Translations under genes and position numbers: made by a program | The notes under the pieces: generated by a model | Databases searched by the model: none | What the model saw: the letters and a program-made list of their open reading frames with translations, nothing else | Told to the model about the DNA's origin: nothing | Assembly: GCA_045640985.1 (NCBI GenBank) | Contig: JAZUFZ010000029.1 | Location: 1-64,000 of the forward strand | Reading direction: 5' to 3' | Origin: Colimorpha sp045640985 | GTDB lineage: Bacteria; Bacteroidota; Bacteroidia; Bacteroidales; P3 | DNA length: 64,000 nucleotides | In this document: positions 23,553-32,665 of the stretch, piece after piece | Position numbering within the stretch: the first letter of the stretch is position 1 | How the letters are laid out: each line of letters starts with the position of its first letter

Positions 23553-26500
23553 TTATTCGTTCTCGTCATCATCGGTGGCGGTGTTGGTGCCGTCGATGCG
23601 GAGCAGGAAGTTGGGAACTTCGCTCTTTGAGGTGCCTACGCGATAGCGGAAGGTCCCGAGATCATGGTCGGTGATTTCGCGTTTTTCGGCCGAGAGACTC
23701 TTGATGAGGTCTTCGATTTCGCCTACACTGGAGTAAACGATGAGTTGCTGTGTGTTGGCTTCGTAACTGAAGTAGTACCAGTGGTCGTTAGCGGCGGAGA
23801 GGTAGAGGTTGAGGTAGCTGGCATTTCCGCGACGGGTAATCTGAGCCTTGACGCGAATATCGACGTGGAGCTGTTTCTTGCCGACGAGGGCAAGGGAGGC
23901 CATGCCGCTGTAGTGGTAACCGAGTGCGGGAGAATACTGCCATTTGATGCCCTGGAGGAAGAAGGTGGATTCAAACTCTTTGGGGATGCGGTCGTATGCC
24001 CCGCTGGAGACGTAGATGGAATAGTTATCGTTTCCTCGTTCCTCGCCCTGGTAATATATCATGGCGTGGCGGAGCACTTCGTTGTCGGGATTGGTTGGGG
24101 AGAGGCGCAGGTCATCTGCAAACTGCTGTGCGATAGCGTTGATGATGCCGGCATCCATGGGGAAGGTTACGCCGAAGAGGGTGTTGGAGGTAAAGTTCTC
24201 GGGATTTTTGTCGAGCTGTGCTGTTCCGTAGGAGAAGAATCGTGAGAGTCCGTTCTTGAGTCCGAAGAAGAGGGAACCTTCGGCTTCAAGCTGGCATTGA
24301 GTAGTGTTATAGAGGAGATAGGGCGACACGACTTCGTTGAAGTTGTTGAGTTTCTCAGCGGAGGCAAGGGTGTAGGTTCGGGTATCCTTGTCGAAGGAGA
24401 TGAGTCCGGTAGCGGTAACGAGTTCGTTGTCTGCAGCCCGTTCTTTGGTGAGGAATGCTATATGGGGAGCGAGGTTGTTTTTGTCGAAGAGTATGGATGC
24501 TGTGAGGCGGTCTCCATGCCAGTCGATAGGAAGTTCGGGTACGGTAATCTGGATGTTCTTAGGATCAAGATAGCCTTTGAAGGCGAGGAGTCCGAGCTGT
24601 TCCACAGAGGTACACTGATGGATGAGGCGCACGCCTCCGTCGAAATAATAGGGCTCTTTGTCGGCTTCTATGCGCACGATGCCTGCGAACCCGAAAGCGG
24701 AGGAGAGTGTGAACTGATCCTGCGACTGGATAGTTCCTTGGGCAATTGTAGTGCCTGAGGGGTTAGGCGCAATCTGGTCGAGATAGATTTTCTGTACGCC
24801 TTCGTCCTCATCGACATAGTCGATATATCCTTTTCCGGTGTAGCTGTTGCGGCCTTTGATGATGAGGTCGGCATCATATATGCTGTGGAATCCGTTGGAG
24901 CGTGAGGCGAGCAGCTGTGAGTGTTGGAGCTGCGACATTTCTCCGCCAGGATTGATATGAACTGTGTCTCCTGCGGGGGCGATAGCTGCGTCGGCCACGT
25001 TGATGAGGAACACGCCCCGGGAAGAGAGCTGGCCGAGATTATAGCTGTAGTCAGATGCGAGAGCGTAGTATTGCAGACTGTCGCATTTCGGGTCGGTAGA
25101 GACGAATCTCACGCCTGGCTGCTGGGTATGGCGGAGGCGTTCCCGGATGGAAAGTCCTTCCAGTCCCCCGGAGGCTTCGCTCTTGCTGTTTAGAATGGTA
25201 AGCTGTTTGTGGTTGATGTCCCAATCCACCTTGTCAATATCGGCCACATATTTCATGACGGGAAGTTCGGTACGTTGGAGTGCCTTGTTGGAGGTAAGGG
25301 TGGCGTGATGGGTGGTGTAATCCACCTGGGATTTCATGTTCGTGGCGCGGTAGGCGGTTGCCTTATACACATCGCTGCGAAGCGTAAAGGAGGACACGTC
25401 GGCGAGCATCTCCATGGTCTTGAGCTGGAAGCGGTCAGACTCGAAGGTGCCTTCGCGTAGGGTTATGGTTCCGTTTGCCGTGGCTCCCTGTGGCTGCAGT
25501 ATCAGACAGCCTGCAAGTGTGGACTCGTTGTGGTACATCTGAAATTCTGGTGCTTTGGGGGCCTGGCACACCTGCATGGAGTCGAGGTAAGGATACCACG
25601 ACTGATGGGTGCGTGAGTTGTGGATTTCGGGGAAACCGCCCTCTTCGCGCACGATGAATGTATCGGTGGTAGCGAGCATGGAATCGGGGAGGAACACCAT
25701 CTGGTTGGAGTGGGAGAAGGAGGTGAGATATTTCAGGTCTCCCATAGCGCGGAGTCCTTTGTTGGAGAGATTGAGACGATGTACGAACTGCCCCTTGCCT
25801 CCGTAGGTGGGAAGACCTTCCTTTGGGGTATCCATTACGAATCCAAGCGAATAGTCGCTCTGTACGGTGAGGGGCTGATGAATGTCCGGGAAAATTCCCG
25901 CTGAGGTGAGCGTACCCGAAAACCGCAGCGAATCGGTCTTGAAGTCCGTGAGGCTGTTGAGGGTGAACGGTTCAATCTTATAGTAGAATCTGTCGCGGAT
26001 GTAGGCTCCGTTGTAGAGGTTTTTGTTGTCGAAATATACATAGCTTTCGGTCTGGCTCCGGAAAATCGGATATTCCTTGTTTTTGGTAAGCCCATTATGG
26101 TTGTCGGGTTTATCGATGTCAAGCGACCCGACGAGGTGGGAAAGCGTATTGTTTACGGCATGGAGTTTATTGGGGTCGTCGAAACGTTCCACCGAGAACA
26201 CGAGACTTTCTACATCGGGGAGATCAAGCGAGAAGCGGTCGTAGTAGAATGTGGCATCTTTGACGCGCATTCCGAACCGTCCTGCGTATATCAGTCCCGA
26301 GAAGTGCATCTCTCGGTCGCGCCGGATAACCAGATCGCCGCGGGTGGGTTTGATTTCTACATGCTGTGAGTCGCTTACAAAGAAACTGTCCACCCCGTGG
26401 ATGAGCAGATCATTGGTGGAAAGGTCAAGTTCCGCATTACGGCGGGTCGTATTGGATTCCAGCGAGATGGCATCATAATCATAGTCGCGGCTCTTGCTGT

Positions 26501-28058
26501 AGGCGCGCATATAGTCGTTGAGGCGGTTCTTGAGATATACTATGCCGAGGTTCTCATCGAAGGAGACCAGTCCTCCTTTGGCGAGATTGTGTATCATAAG
26601 TTTTGCCTGCGAGACATCCATCTTGATAGCGCTTGCAAATTCGCTGATGGAGAACTCGTCGAGTCCGCCGTTTGCCTTGGAGAACTTGAATACCTTTACT
26701 ACGGGGCTCTGCTCATCTATGCCCTGGATTTCGCGGTATTTCTTGAGCGAATAGTAGTTGGAGGACTCAAAGGTGGCGAACGAGGAACTTCCTGTCTCGC
26801 CCAGCATCGACATCTCTATCATGTCTTTCTCGGGGTTCCATACCATCTGTTCACAGTACATGTCGAGGTTATGATAGGTGTTGGTGTAGGGACTGTAGTA
26901 ATTCCGTTTTCCGTTGTTTACGAGGGTGAGCCTTTTGTCCGAAACGGCGTACCGCATCGAGATGCCGTTGTTGTAGATGGAATCTCCGTCGATATAGATT
27001 TTCACGGCTGCACGTTCCGAGAGGGCCTTTCCGTTTGCGATGGTGAACTTCGTGGAGGTCACTACGATGAAGGGCTTCCCGTCGCGGGAGAATACCAGCG
27101 AGGCGGGATGCTCCGTTGATGAGGTTACGAACTTGGCTCCGTTCAGCATGAATGTGCCTCGGTAGTCTGCCCCCGGGATGATGTCGTTGAGGACGAAGTC
27201 GTTCTGATAGGAGCGGAATTTCGGGTAGTTGTATTTCTCGGGGTCCATGGGGTAGTCCAGAACATCTTCGATAGAACCCATGATAGGAGTGGTGAAATAT
27301 TTCGTATAGGTGAGCTGCACCGAGTCGGCCGTAAGTTTGGAAAGTTTCGTGTTGGCCTGATAGCGATTGAGGTCGGCCCAGCAGGCAGTAGTGGGTATGC
27401 CGGTCCGGTCCCAGGTGATGCGTCCTCCTTCTCCCACCCATTTGGAGTCCAGATAGTTGAACGTTCCCTTCGTGCCGTATATCGTACCGTGGTCTTTGTC
27501 GGAATTATAGAAGATGTCGGTAGGGGTGGCGAAAGTCACGATGATGTCGCGGCCCTGGAGCGCAAGGGTATAGGGGGAGCCGGGCTGGGCCTGCCATACG
27601 GCGGAACGTGATTTCTGCAGTGTGCGGTCGGTGATGAGCTGACGGGTAAATCCGGTGAACTCGTTGAATACTTTGGCAGTCTTGTTTTCCTGAATGAACT
27701 GTACGCACGCTATCCACGGCAGGAAGTTGTGGTGGTCTGGCTCCGAGGTGTAGAGCATCCATACCAGGGTTATGAAGTCCGTGAGGTCGGGTATCTGACG
27801 GATTTTCTGTTTCTGGGCGGCTGAAAAAACCGCTGTCATCCGTTCCCTGGTCGGGTCATCAGTGGCATTATATACATCGGTGAAGAGCTTGATGACCTTG
27901 GCGTTATCTTTCTTTCTGGCATCATCGCTGGTGGCGGAATTCAGGTAGGCAAGCAGTTGGGTAGGAAGATTTTCGGCATCAAACTGTATGGTTTTTTTCT
28001 GCGCAAATGCCAGACTGGAAAAAGCCAGTATTGCGATGATGAGAATTGTGCGTTTCAT
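23553..28058 (-). CDS. Very large secreted protein of unknown function
   Basis: 1501 residues with a Sec signal (MKRTILIIAILAFSSLAFAQ). Residues ~25-160 are helical (LPTQLLAYLNSATSD ... FTDVYNATDD). The remainder is long, beta-rich and repetitive without close repeats, e.g. LIYAGRFGMRVKDATFYYDRF and HATLTSNKALQRTELPVMKY, recalling beta-helix or AsmA/LptA-like architecture, but I see no diagnostic motif. No T9SS sorting tail; it ends in an acidic DTNTATDDDENE-type tail. It sits directly downstream of ftsZ but is separated by a strong terminator, so it is likely independently expressed. Function not assigned. Confidence 0.85.
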   Translation of the reverse strand: MKRTILIIAILAFSSLAFAQKKTIQFDAENLPTQLLAYLNSATSDDARKKDNAKVIKLFTDVYNATDDPTRERMTAVFSAAQKQKIRQIPDLTDFITLVWMLYTSEPDHHNFLPWIACVQFIQENKTAKVFNEFTGFTRQLITDRTLQKSRSAVWQAQPGSPYTLALQGRDIIVTFATPTDIFYNSDKDHGTIYGTKGTFNYLDSKWVGEGGRITWDRTGIPTTACWADLNRYQANTKLSKLTADSVQLTYTKYFTTPIMGSIEDVLDYPMDPEKYNYPKFRSYQNDFVLNDIIPGADYRGTFMLNGAKFVTSSTEHPASLVFSRDGKPFIVVTSTKFTIANGKALSERAAVKIYIDGDSIYNNGISMRYAVSDKRLTLVNNGKRNYYSPYTNTYHNLDMYCEQMVWNPEKDMIEMSMLGETGSSSFATFESSNYYSLKKYREIQGIDEQSPVVKVFKFSKANGGLDEFSISEFASAIKMDVSQAKLMIHNLAKGGLVSFDENLGIVYLKNRLNDYMRAYSKSRDYDYDAISLESNTTRRNAELDLSTNDLLIHGVDSFFVSDSQHVEIKPTRGDLVIRRDREMHFSGLIYAGRFGMRVKDATFYYDRFSLDLPDVESLVFSVERFDDPNKLHAVNNTLSHLVGSLDIDKPDNHNGLTKNKEYPIFRSQTESYVYFDNKNLYNGAYIRDRFYYKIEPFTLNSLTDFKTDSLRFSGTLTSAGIFPDIHQPLTVQSDYSLGFVMDTPKEGLPTYGGKGQFVHRLNLSNKGLRAMGDLKYLTSFSHSNQMVFLPDSMLATTDTFIVREEGGFPEIHNSRTHQSWYPYLDSMQVCQAPKAPEFQMYHNESTLAGCLILQPQGATANGTITLREGTFESDRFQLKTMEMLADVSSFTLRSDVYKATAYRATNMKSQVDYTTHHATLTSNKALQRTELPVMKYVADIDKVDWDINHKQLTILNSKSEASGGLEGLSIRERLRHTQQPGVRFVSTDPKCDSLQYYALASDYSYNLGQLSSRGVFLINVADAAIAPAGDTVHINPGGEMSQLQHSQLLASRSNGFHSIYDADLIIKGRNSYTGKGYIDYVDEDEGVQKIYLDQIAPNPSGTTIAQGTIQSQDQFTLSSAFGFAGIVRIEADKEPYYFDGGVRLIHQCTSVEQLGLLAFKGYLDPKNIQITVPELPIDWHGDRLTASILFDKNNLAPHIAFLTKERAADNELVTATGLISFDKDTRTYTLASAEKLNNFNEVVSPYLLYNTTQCQLEAEGSLFFGLKNGLSRFFSYGTAQLDKNPENFTSNTLFGVTFPMDAGIINAIAQQFADDLRLSPTNPDNEVLRHAMIYYQGEERGNDNYSIYVSSGAYDRIPKEFESTFFLQGIKWQYSPALGYHYSGMASLALVGKKQLHVDIRVKAQITRRGNASYLNLYLSAANDHWYYFSYEANTQQLIVYSSVGEIEDLIKSLSAEKREITDHDLGTFRYRVGTSKSEVPNFLLRIDGTNTATDDDENE

Positions 28059-28084
28059 ATTCGGGTAATTATAAATAAAGAAAA

Positions 28085-28143
28085 ACTGTGAATTGTGAAC
28101 TGTGGCTGCCTCCAGTCTTCTTTGTCAGTTCACAATTCACAGT
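28085..28143 (-). terminator. Terminator of the dcw operon after ftsZ
   Basis: Perfect 18-bp inverted repeat ACTGTGAATTGTGAACTG (28085-28102) and its complement (28126-28143), 23-nt loop. On the minus strand it is followed by TTTTTCTTTATTT. The arm sequence GTGAATTGTGAAC recurs in variant form in several other spacers. Confidence 0.8.
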
Positions 28144-28170
28144 TCACAATCTTTCTGTTCACTATCTGCT

Positions 28171-29814
28171 TCAGTCCGGAAGGTCTTCTATGTAGCTGTT
28201 GGCTGCGATGCGGCCCGCTGCGGTCAGCACGGTAGCAGCGGCTTCACGCTTGCTGGAGTGTGAGGTGAGCGGGATAGTCTCGCCTGACAGTTCCTCGGTC
28301 GTGAGGTTCTCGAATGCTGCGGGAGCGTCCGGGTCGTTCTTCAGTCTGTGGAGCATCTCTCTGATCCGTTCCGCCTTGGAGGTGATTCGCTGGAGGTCCT
28401 GCTGGCTTTCTACCAGCTGCGAGGGGTCTTCCAGCCGGATGGGGTCGGTAGCGTGAGCTTCTACGGAACGGACCTGTATCTCATCCTCTGGGTTGAATTC
28501 CGGGGCGGCATCTTCTACCGCCGTCTCGGCCTCCTGAACCGGCTCTTCTTCAAGCCTGTGTACCACCTTTGGGGCTATGGAGTCCATCGGCTCCACGCAG
28601 GCGGGCTGGTCATCCTCGAAAGGGGCGGAAGGCTCGCTCCGGACCACTGTTCCTGCTGCCGGGGCGGCGGTTTCTGCGGTGGTTTCCGTCTGCCTCTTGA
28701 TGTGGATTTCCGCTGTGGAGGCTTCTGCCTGTGCGGGAGTTTCTTTTATGGGCTCTTCCAGCGGGAGCGTGTGAGGGTTGCTTACCGGAGGCAGGTCGAG
28801 CCGTTCCTTCTTCTCAAAGCCTGTAGCAATCAGCGTAACCTTGAACGTATCGTCCGTAATCGATTCATCCGCACCGTAGCCCCAGATCACGTTGCAGTCC
28901 GCATTGTCCGTGCGGCTGGTAAGGAATGCCGCGCAGGCGGTCATCTCGTCCATCGTGATTTCGTGGTCGGGACTGAACGAGAGATAGAGCAGCACATCCT
29001 TAGCCCCCTTGATATCGTTGTCGTTGAGCAGCACCGAGGTAGAAGCCGCCTCTATAGCCTGGAGCGCGCGTCCCTCGCCTTTAGCCTCACCGGCACCCAT
29101 CAGCGCCGTGCCGCTGTTCTGCATCACCGCGTTCACGTCCTGAAAGTCGATATTGATATAGGCATCCACCGTAATGATCTCGGAGATACCCTTGGCGGCA
29201 GTCAGCAGCACATCGTCCGCCAGCGCAAACGCATTGCCCAGCGTCTTGTCGCCGTAGGAGCGGAGCTTGTCGTTGTTGATCACGAGGATGGAATCCACAT
29301 ATTTGCTCAGTTCCTTGATACCGTTTTCGGCCTGAATGCGGCGTTTGTTGCCCTCGAACATGAAAGGCATGGTCACGATAGCCACCACGAGGATTTTGGG
29401 AGCAGCCTCGTTGTCGAGGTCGATGCTTTTGGCGATTTCGGCAATCACAGGTGCAGCACCCGTACCCGTACCGCCACCCATACCGGCCGTGATGAAGAGC
29501 ATCTGGGTGTTGTGGGAAAGAATTTCGCGTATTTCGTCGGCCTTTTTCTCTGCGGCAGCTTTACCCACGGCCGGGTTGTTGCCCGCCCCCAGCTTGGCCA
29601 GCGAGATCTTGTTAGGCACAGGGCTTGAGTTCAGCGCCTTCGCGTCCGTGTTGCAGACGATGAAATCCACCCCCTTGATACCCTCGTTATACATGTGGTT
29701 TACGGCGTTGCAGCCACCCCCGCCCACACCAAGAACCTTGATGAAAGCGGACTGATCCTTGGGGGATTCAAAGGTGATGAAAGCCGGATTTATCGAATTA
29801 TCAGAATTACTCAT
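28171..29814 (-). CDS. ftsZ: Cell division protein FtsZ
   Basis: Tubulin-like GTPase forming the Z ring. G-box GMGGGTGTGAAPV, N-terminal VLGVGGGGCNAVNHM, and the T7 region FQDVNAVMQNSGTALMGAGEA are intact. After the ~330-residue core comes a ~190-residue acidic, Pro/Glu-rich linker, long for FtsZ (547 residues total), ending in a helical segment and NSYIEDLPD. That tail matches the general style of the Bacteroidetes C-terminal peptide that binds FtsA. Last gene of the dcw cluster; a 498-bp spacer with a palindromic repeat separates it from ftsA. Confidence 0.97.
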   Translation of the reverse strand: MSNSDNSINPAFITFESPKDQSAFIKVLGVGGGGCNAVNHMYNEGIKGVDFIVCNTDAKALNSSPVPNKISLAKLGAGNNPAVGKAAAEKKADEIREILSHNTQMLFITAGMGGGTGTGAAPVIAEIAKSIDLDNEAAPKILVVAIVTMPFMFEGNKRRIQAENGIKELSKYVDSILVINNDKLRSYGDKTLGNAFALADDVLLTAAKGISEIITVDAYINIDFQDVNAVMQNSGTALMGAGEAKGEGRALQAIEAASTSVLLNDNDIKGAKDVLLYLSFSPDHEITMDEMTACAAFLTSRTDNADCNVIWGYGADESITDDTFKVTLIATGFEKKERLDLPPVSNPHTLPLEEPIKETPAQAEASTAEIHIKRQTETTAETAAPAAGTVVRSEPSAPFEDDQPACVEPMDSIAPKVVHRLEEEPVQEAETAVEDAAPEFNPEDEIQVRSVEAHATDPIRLEDPSQLVESQQDLQRITSKAERIREMLHRLKNDPDAPAAFENLTTEELSGETIPLTSHSSKREAAATVLTAAGRIAANSYIEDLPD

Positions 29815-30033
29815 GATGCTTATTATTTCTTAAATATTTGACAACCAAATTTTTGCAGCAATACTGCGTGCAGTAAAACCAGTGTAAAATTACACATAAC
29901 AATTGAATCCCGCAGCCATTTCCCCCGAAAGTTTTCAACAGTTTTTTTAACAACTCCCTTTTTGGGGGACAAATCTGTTAAAATAATACCGTAAAGAAGC
30001 AGCGTTTTTCTACTGTTTTATAGCTGCTTGTAA

Positions 30034-30154
30034 GGGGTAACTCCCTTCTATCTTCTTTTTATCTTCTTTTTATCTTTTTTCCATCTCTTATTCTAAAGAA
30101 AGGAGATAAAAAGAAGTTAATATGGAGATAAAAAGAAGATAGCAGGGAGTTACC
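30034..30154. repeat. Palindromic element built of 11-bp units, copy 2
   Basis: Left units: GGGGTAACTCC, CTTCTATCTTC, TTTTTATCTTC, TTTTTATCTTT; right units: GGAGATAAAAA, GAAGTTAATAT, GGAGATAAAAA, GAAGATAGCAG, GGAGTTACC. Near-perfect inverted repeat with a few arm mismatches. It occupies the ftsA-ftsZ spacer (29815-30312), which otherwise shows AT-rich sequence near ftsZ and a GC-rich stretch at 30155-30210 but no gene. Any transcript from ftsA into ftsZ must carry this hairpin. Confidence 0.9.
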
Positions 30155-30312
30155 GTGGAGCGGAGCCCCGGGCGGAGGATCTGCGCCGAGGGGAGCTTCT
30201 GCTCCCAGTGCAGGCTCGCCTGAAAATATGATTAATTCTGCCAACGGTTTGCAATGGTTTTTCGTGTGTGTTGATACAATCAGGAGTGGGTTAGGATAAG
30301 GTCCGCATCGGT

Positions 30313-31731
30313 CTATTCATCGATGCCGTCATTGGTGAGGCGGTCGAGAAAACGGGAGATTGCATCGCTGGGGCTCCATTTCTTGCGTTTCGGGGCAGCC
30401 TTCGGGGCAGGCTCAGGTTCGGAAACAGGTTCGGAAACCGGTTTGGGATCAGAGGGGAAGTCCTTGAAGATGTCGATAGGGTCCGTATTGGAGCCGAGGT
30501 CCTGAGTTTCGTTGGACACCTGTTCAGGATCGGGAGTATCGCCGGCAGGGAGGCAGGCGTTGAGCTCTTCGAGACCGTAGAGCACCAGCCCGACGCAGGT
30601 AGAGTACATAGGATGTTTGATCTCGTCGATGATGATAGGGTTCGTAGCGGAATCGATGTGTTCGTCAGGCGTACCGATGCGGGTATCGGTAGCGGTGATC
30701 AGTTCAGAGAGCGACTTGATGTGCTTGAGCTTTGCCCCGCCCCCCGTGATGACAACCCCCGCGATGAGGGAGCGTTCGAGACGGGACTCCTGGATTTCGG
30801 CCGCCACGAGTTCGAGGATCACCTTTGCGCGCGCGTTGATGATAGAGGCGAGACCCTTCATGCTGATTTCGTGGGGAGCCATGCCGTGGATGCCCGGTAT
30901 GGAGATCACGTCGTTTTCGCTTACCTCGCCCGGGAGACAGCATCCGAACTTGGTCTTGAGGCTCTCGGCCTGGTTGCGCATGATATTGCAGCCCCGGCGG
31001 ATGTCCTCGGTGATAGTGATACCCGCGCAGGGCAGCACGGAGGTGTGGCAGATAACGCTCTCGTGGAAGATAGCCACGTCGGTAGTACCGCCACCGATAT
31101 CGACGAGGGTAACCCCGGCGGTGCGTTCCTGATCATCGAGCACCGCGTAGGCGGAAGCTACAGGTTCGAGCACCATGCCTTTCACCTTGAGGCCGGCAGC
31201 CTCGACACTTTCATAGATGTTGTTGATTTCGCGCACGTTTCCGGTAACGATGTGGAAATCGGCCTGGAGGAGGTTTCCCACCACCCCTACAGGGTTCACG
31301 CCGTCGAGGAGTTCGCCGTCCACGTAGAATTTCTGAGGAAAGATGTGGATGACCTCTTCACCGGGACCGAGCATAAGACAGCGCTGTTCTGACTTGAGTC
31401 GTTCGATGTCGGAGTCGGTAATCTGATGGTGGGATTCGGGAATGGTGATGGAGCCCTGTTTCTGGACCGACTTGATATGCTGCCCCGCGATGCCCACATA
31501 GACTTCCTGCACGTCGAACTGTGCCTGTTCGGAAGCCTGACGGACCGCCTTGCGGATAGAGTCGGCAGTGGAGACAATGTTCTTGACCGCGCCGCGCACT
31601 ACGCCTACAGATTCGGTCTTACCGAAACCGAGGAGGATGACCTTGTCGTTATCGCCCCGGCGGCCGATGCAGCAGGCGATTTTGGTTGTTCCGATGTCGA
31701 GACCGACGATGATTTCGTTTTCGTTTTTCAT
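30313..31731 (-). CDS. ftsA: Cell division protein FtsA
   Basis: Actin-like protein tethering FtsZ filaments to the membrane. Phosphate-1 motif VGLDIGTTKIACCIGR at the N-terminus, phosphate-2 VTLVDIGGGTTDVAIF, adenosine motif VVITGGGAKLKHI. The SHS2/1C domain and QKFYVDGELLDGVNPVG are typical. The C-terminus ends in a basic amphipathic stretch (KRKKWSPSDAISRFLDRL) fitting the membrane-targeting helix. 472 residues. Downstream of ftsQ, with a purine/pyrimidine repeat tract in the spacer. Confidence 0.96.
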   Translation of the reverse strand: MKNENEIIVGLDIGTTKIACCIGRRGDNDKVILLGFGKTESVGVVRGAVKNIVSTADSIRKAVRQASEQAQFDVQEVYVGIAGQHIKSVQKQGSITIPESHHQITDSDIERLKSEQRCLMLGPGEEVIHIFPQKFYVDGELLDGVNPVGVVGNLLQADFHIVTGNVREINNIYESVEAAGLKVKGMVLEPVASAYAVLDDQERTAGVTLVDIGGGTTDVAIFHESVICHTSVLPCAGITITEDIRRGCNIMRNQAESLKTKFGCCLPGEVSENDVISIPGIHGMAPHEISMKGLASIINARAKVILELVAAEIQESRLERSLIAGVVITGGGAKLKHIKSLSELITATDTRIGTPDEHIDSATNPIIIDEIKHPMYSTCVGLVLYGLEELNACLPAGDTPDPEQVSNETQDLGSNTDPIDIFKDFPSDPKPVSEPVSEPEPAPKAAPKRKKWSPSDAISRFLDRLTNDGIDE

Positions 31732-31756
31732 GATATGAGGTATTATTTTATTTTCG

Positions 31757-31865
31757 GGTTAAGAGGTTTAAGGGTTTAAGGGGTCAAAGAGTCAAAAAGA
31801 GTTTGAGGGTTTAAGAGGTTTAAGGGTTTAGGAGGTTTTAGGAGGTCTAAGGAGGTTTCAGGGTT
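31757..31865 (-). repeat. Degenerate ACCTCTTAA-type repeat tract between ftsQ and ftsA
   Basis: On the minus strand the 142-bp spacer is mostly 8-10-bp units such as ACCCTTAA, ACCTCTTAA, ACCTCCTAAA and ACCCTCAA. No gene. Similar tracts lie at 43430-43530, about 41874-41905 and 47440-47490. Unit length and sequence differ from the 11-bp TAWCTYC family. Confidence 0.75.
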
Positions 31866-31873
31866 GAGGGGGG

Positions 31874-32665
31874 TTATCGTTTTGTGCATATTACCTGATC
31901 GCTGAATTTGAGGTTGATGAGGCGGTAGGTGTTCCAGCCGGTCTGGGCCATGCCTCGGTGGTACATAGCCCAGAGGTTGGCCATTTTGCGGTCCATCTGG
32001 CGGGAATCACCGAGGTTAACGATATGGTTTCCCACTTTCGGTACAAGCTGGAGGTCCCCTTCAGGGCTGACGTATATCTGGTCGAAGAGAACTCCGTATT
32101 TAGGATTAAGGTCGAGATACTGTGCTACGTTCCACATCTGTACAAGGTCGTAGTGCTGACGGAGTGTATCGGTGGCGAGCGCCTGGATGTCGAGCGACTG
32201 GAAGGCTGGGGTAAGATGCTGACGGAAATGCCCGTTACCCACGAGCACATCGCAGTCACCGTGGAAGCTGACCGGAACTACACGTCCGAGGTCATCGAGA
32301 TAGAATTCTTTATCCTCACAGAAGACCCGGAGAATGGGACGACGCTGCTCCGTATTGACGACAATGCAGCGGCCCACGCTGATGTTTGCGGTCGTGTTTT
32401 TAACGAAAGGAGAGCGGGCCACGGTGGAGGCCACCAAATCTTCGCGGACCTCCTTCACGAGCCGGGCAGGAAGGTCGGGCATAGCTTCGAGGAGCTGTTG
32501 CCGGAGTTCCTCAGCGGTAACGAGCGTGTCGTTCCCGCGGTAATCCACGACGATGCAGATATCAGATACCGGGGAATTGCTGCGGTTGAGGTTAGCCCAG
32601 ATGATACCGACAAGGACCACCACAGAGGCAAGCGCGTACAGGGATATTCTAAGCGGGCGTTTCAT
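31874..32665 (-). CDS. ftsQ: Cell division protein FtsQ
   Basis: Bitopic divisome protein. Short cytoplasmic N-terminus, one membrane helix (LYALASVVVLVGIIWANL), then the POTRA-like region (ICIVVDYRGNDTLVTAEELRQQL) and beta domain (YLDDLGRVVPV). The sequence is weakly conserved in this phylum; position between murC and ftsA supports the call. 263 residues. Start ATG overlaps the murC stop by 4 nt. Confidence 0.88.
   Translation of the reverse strand: MKRPLRISLYALASVVVLVGIIWANLNRSNSPVSDICIVVDYRGNDTLVTAEELRQQLLEAMPDLPARLVKEVREDLVASTVARSPFVKNTTANISVGRCIVVNTEQRRPILRVFCEDKEFYLDDLGRVVPVSFHGDCDVLVGNGHFRQHLTPAFQSLDIQALATDTLRQHYDLVQMWNVAQYLDLNPKYGVLFDQIYVSPEGDLQLVPKVGNHIVNLGDSRQMDRKMANLWAMYHRGMAQTGWNTYRLINLKFSDQVICTKR

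Noticed and set aside
28348..29628. 426-codon frame antisense to ftsZ, and other long antisense frames (525-1697, 50401-52008, 53319-54794, 56637-58202)
   Set aside because: They lie opposite strongly conserved genes; their composition (His/Val/Gly/Arg-rich, no motifs) is that of complementary-strand artefacts.
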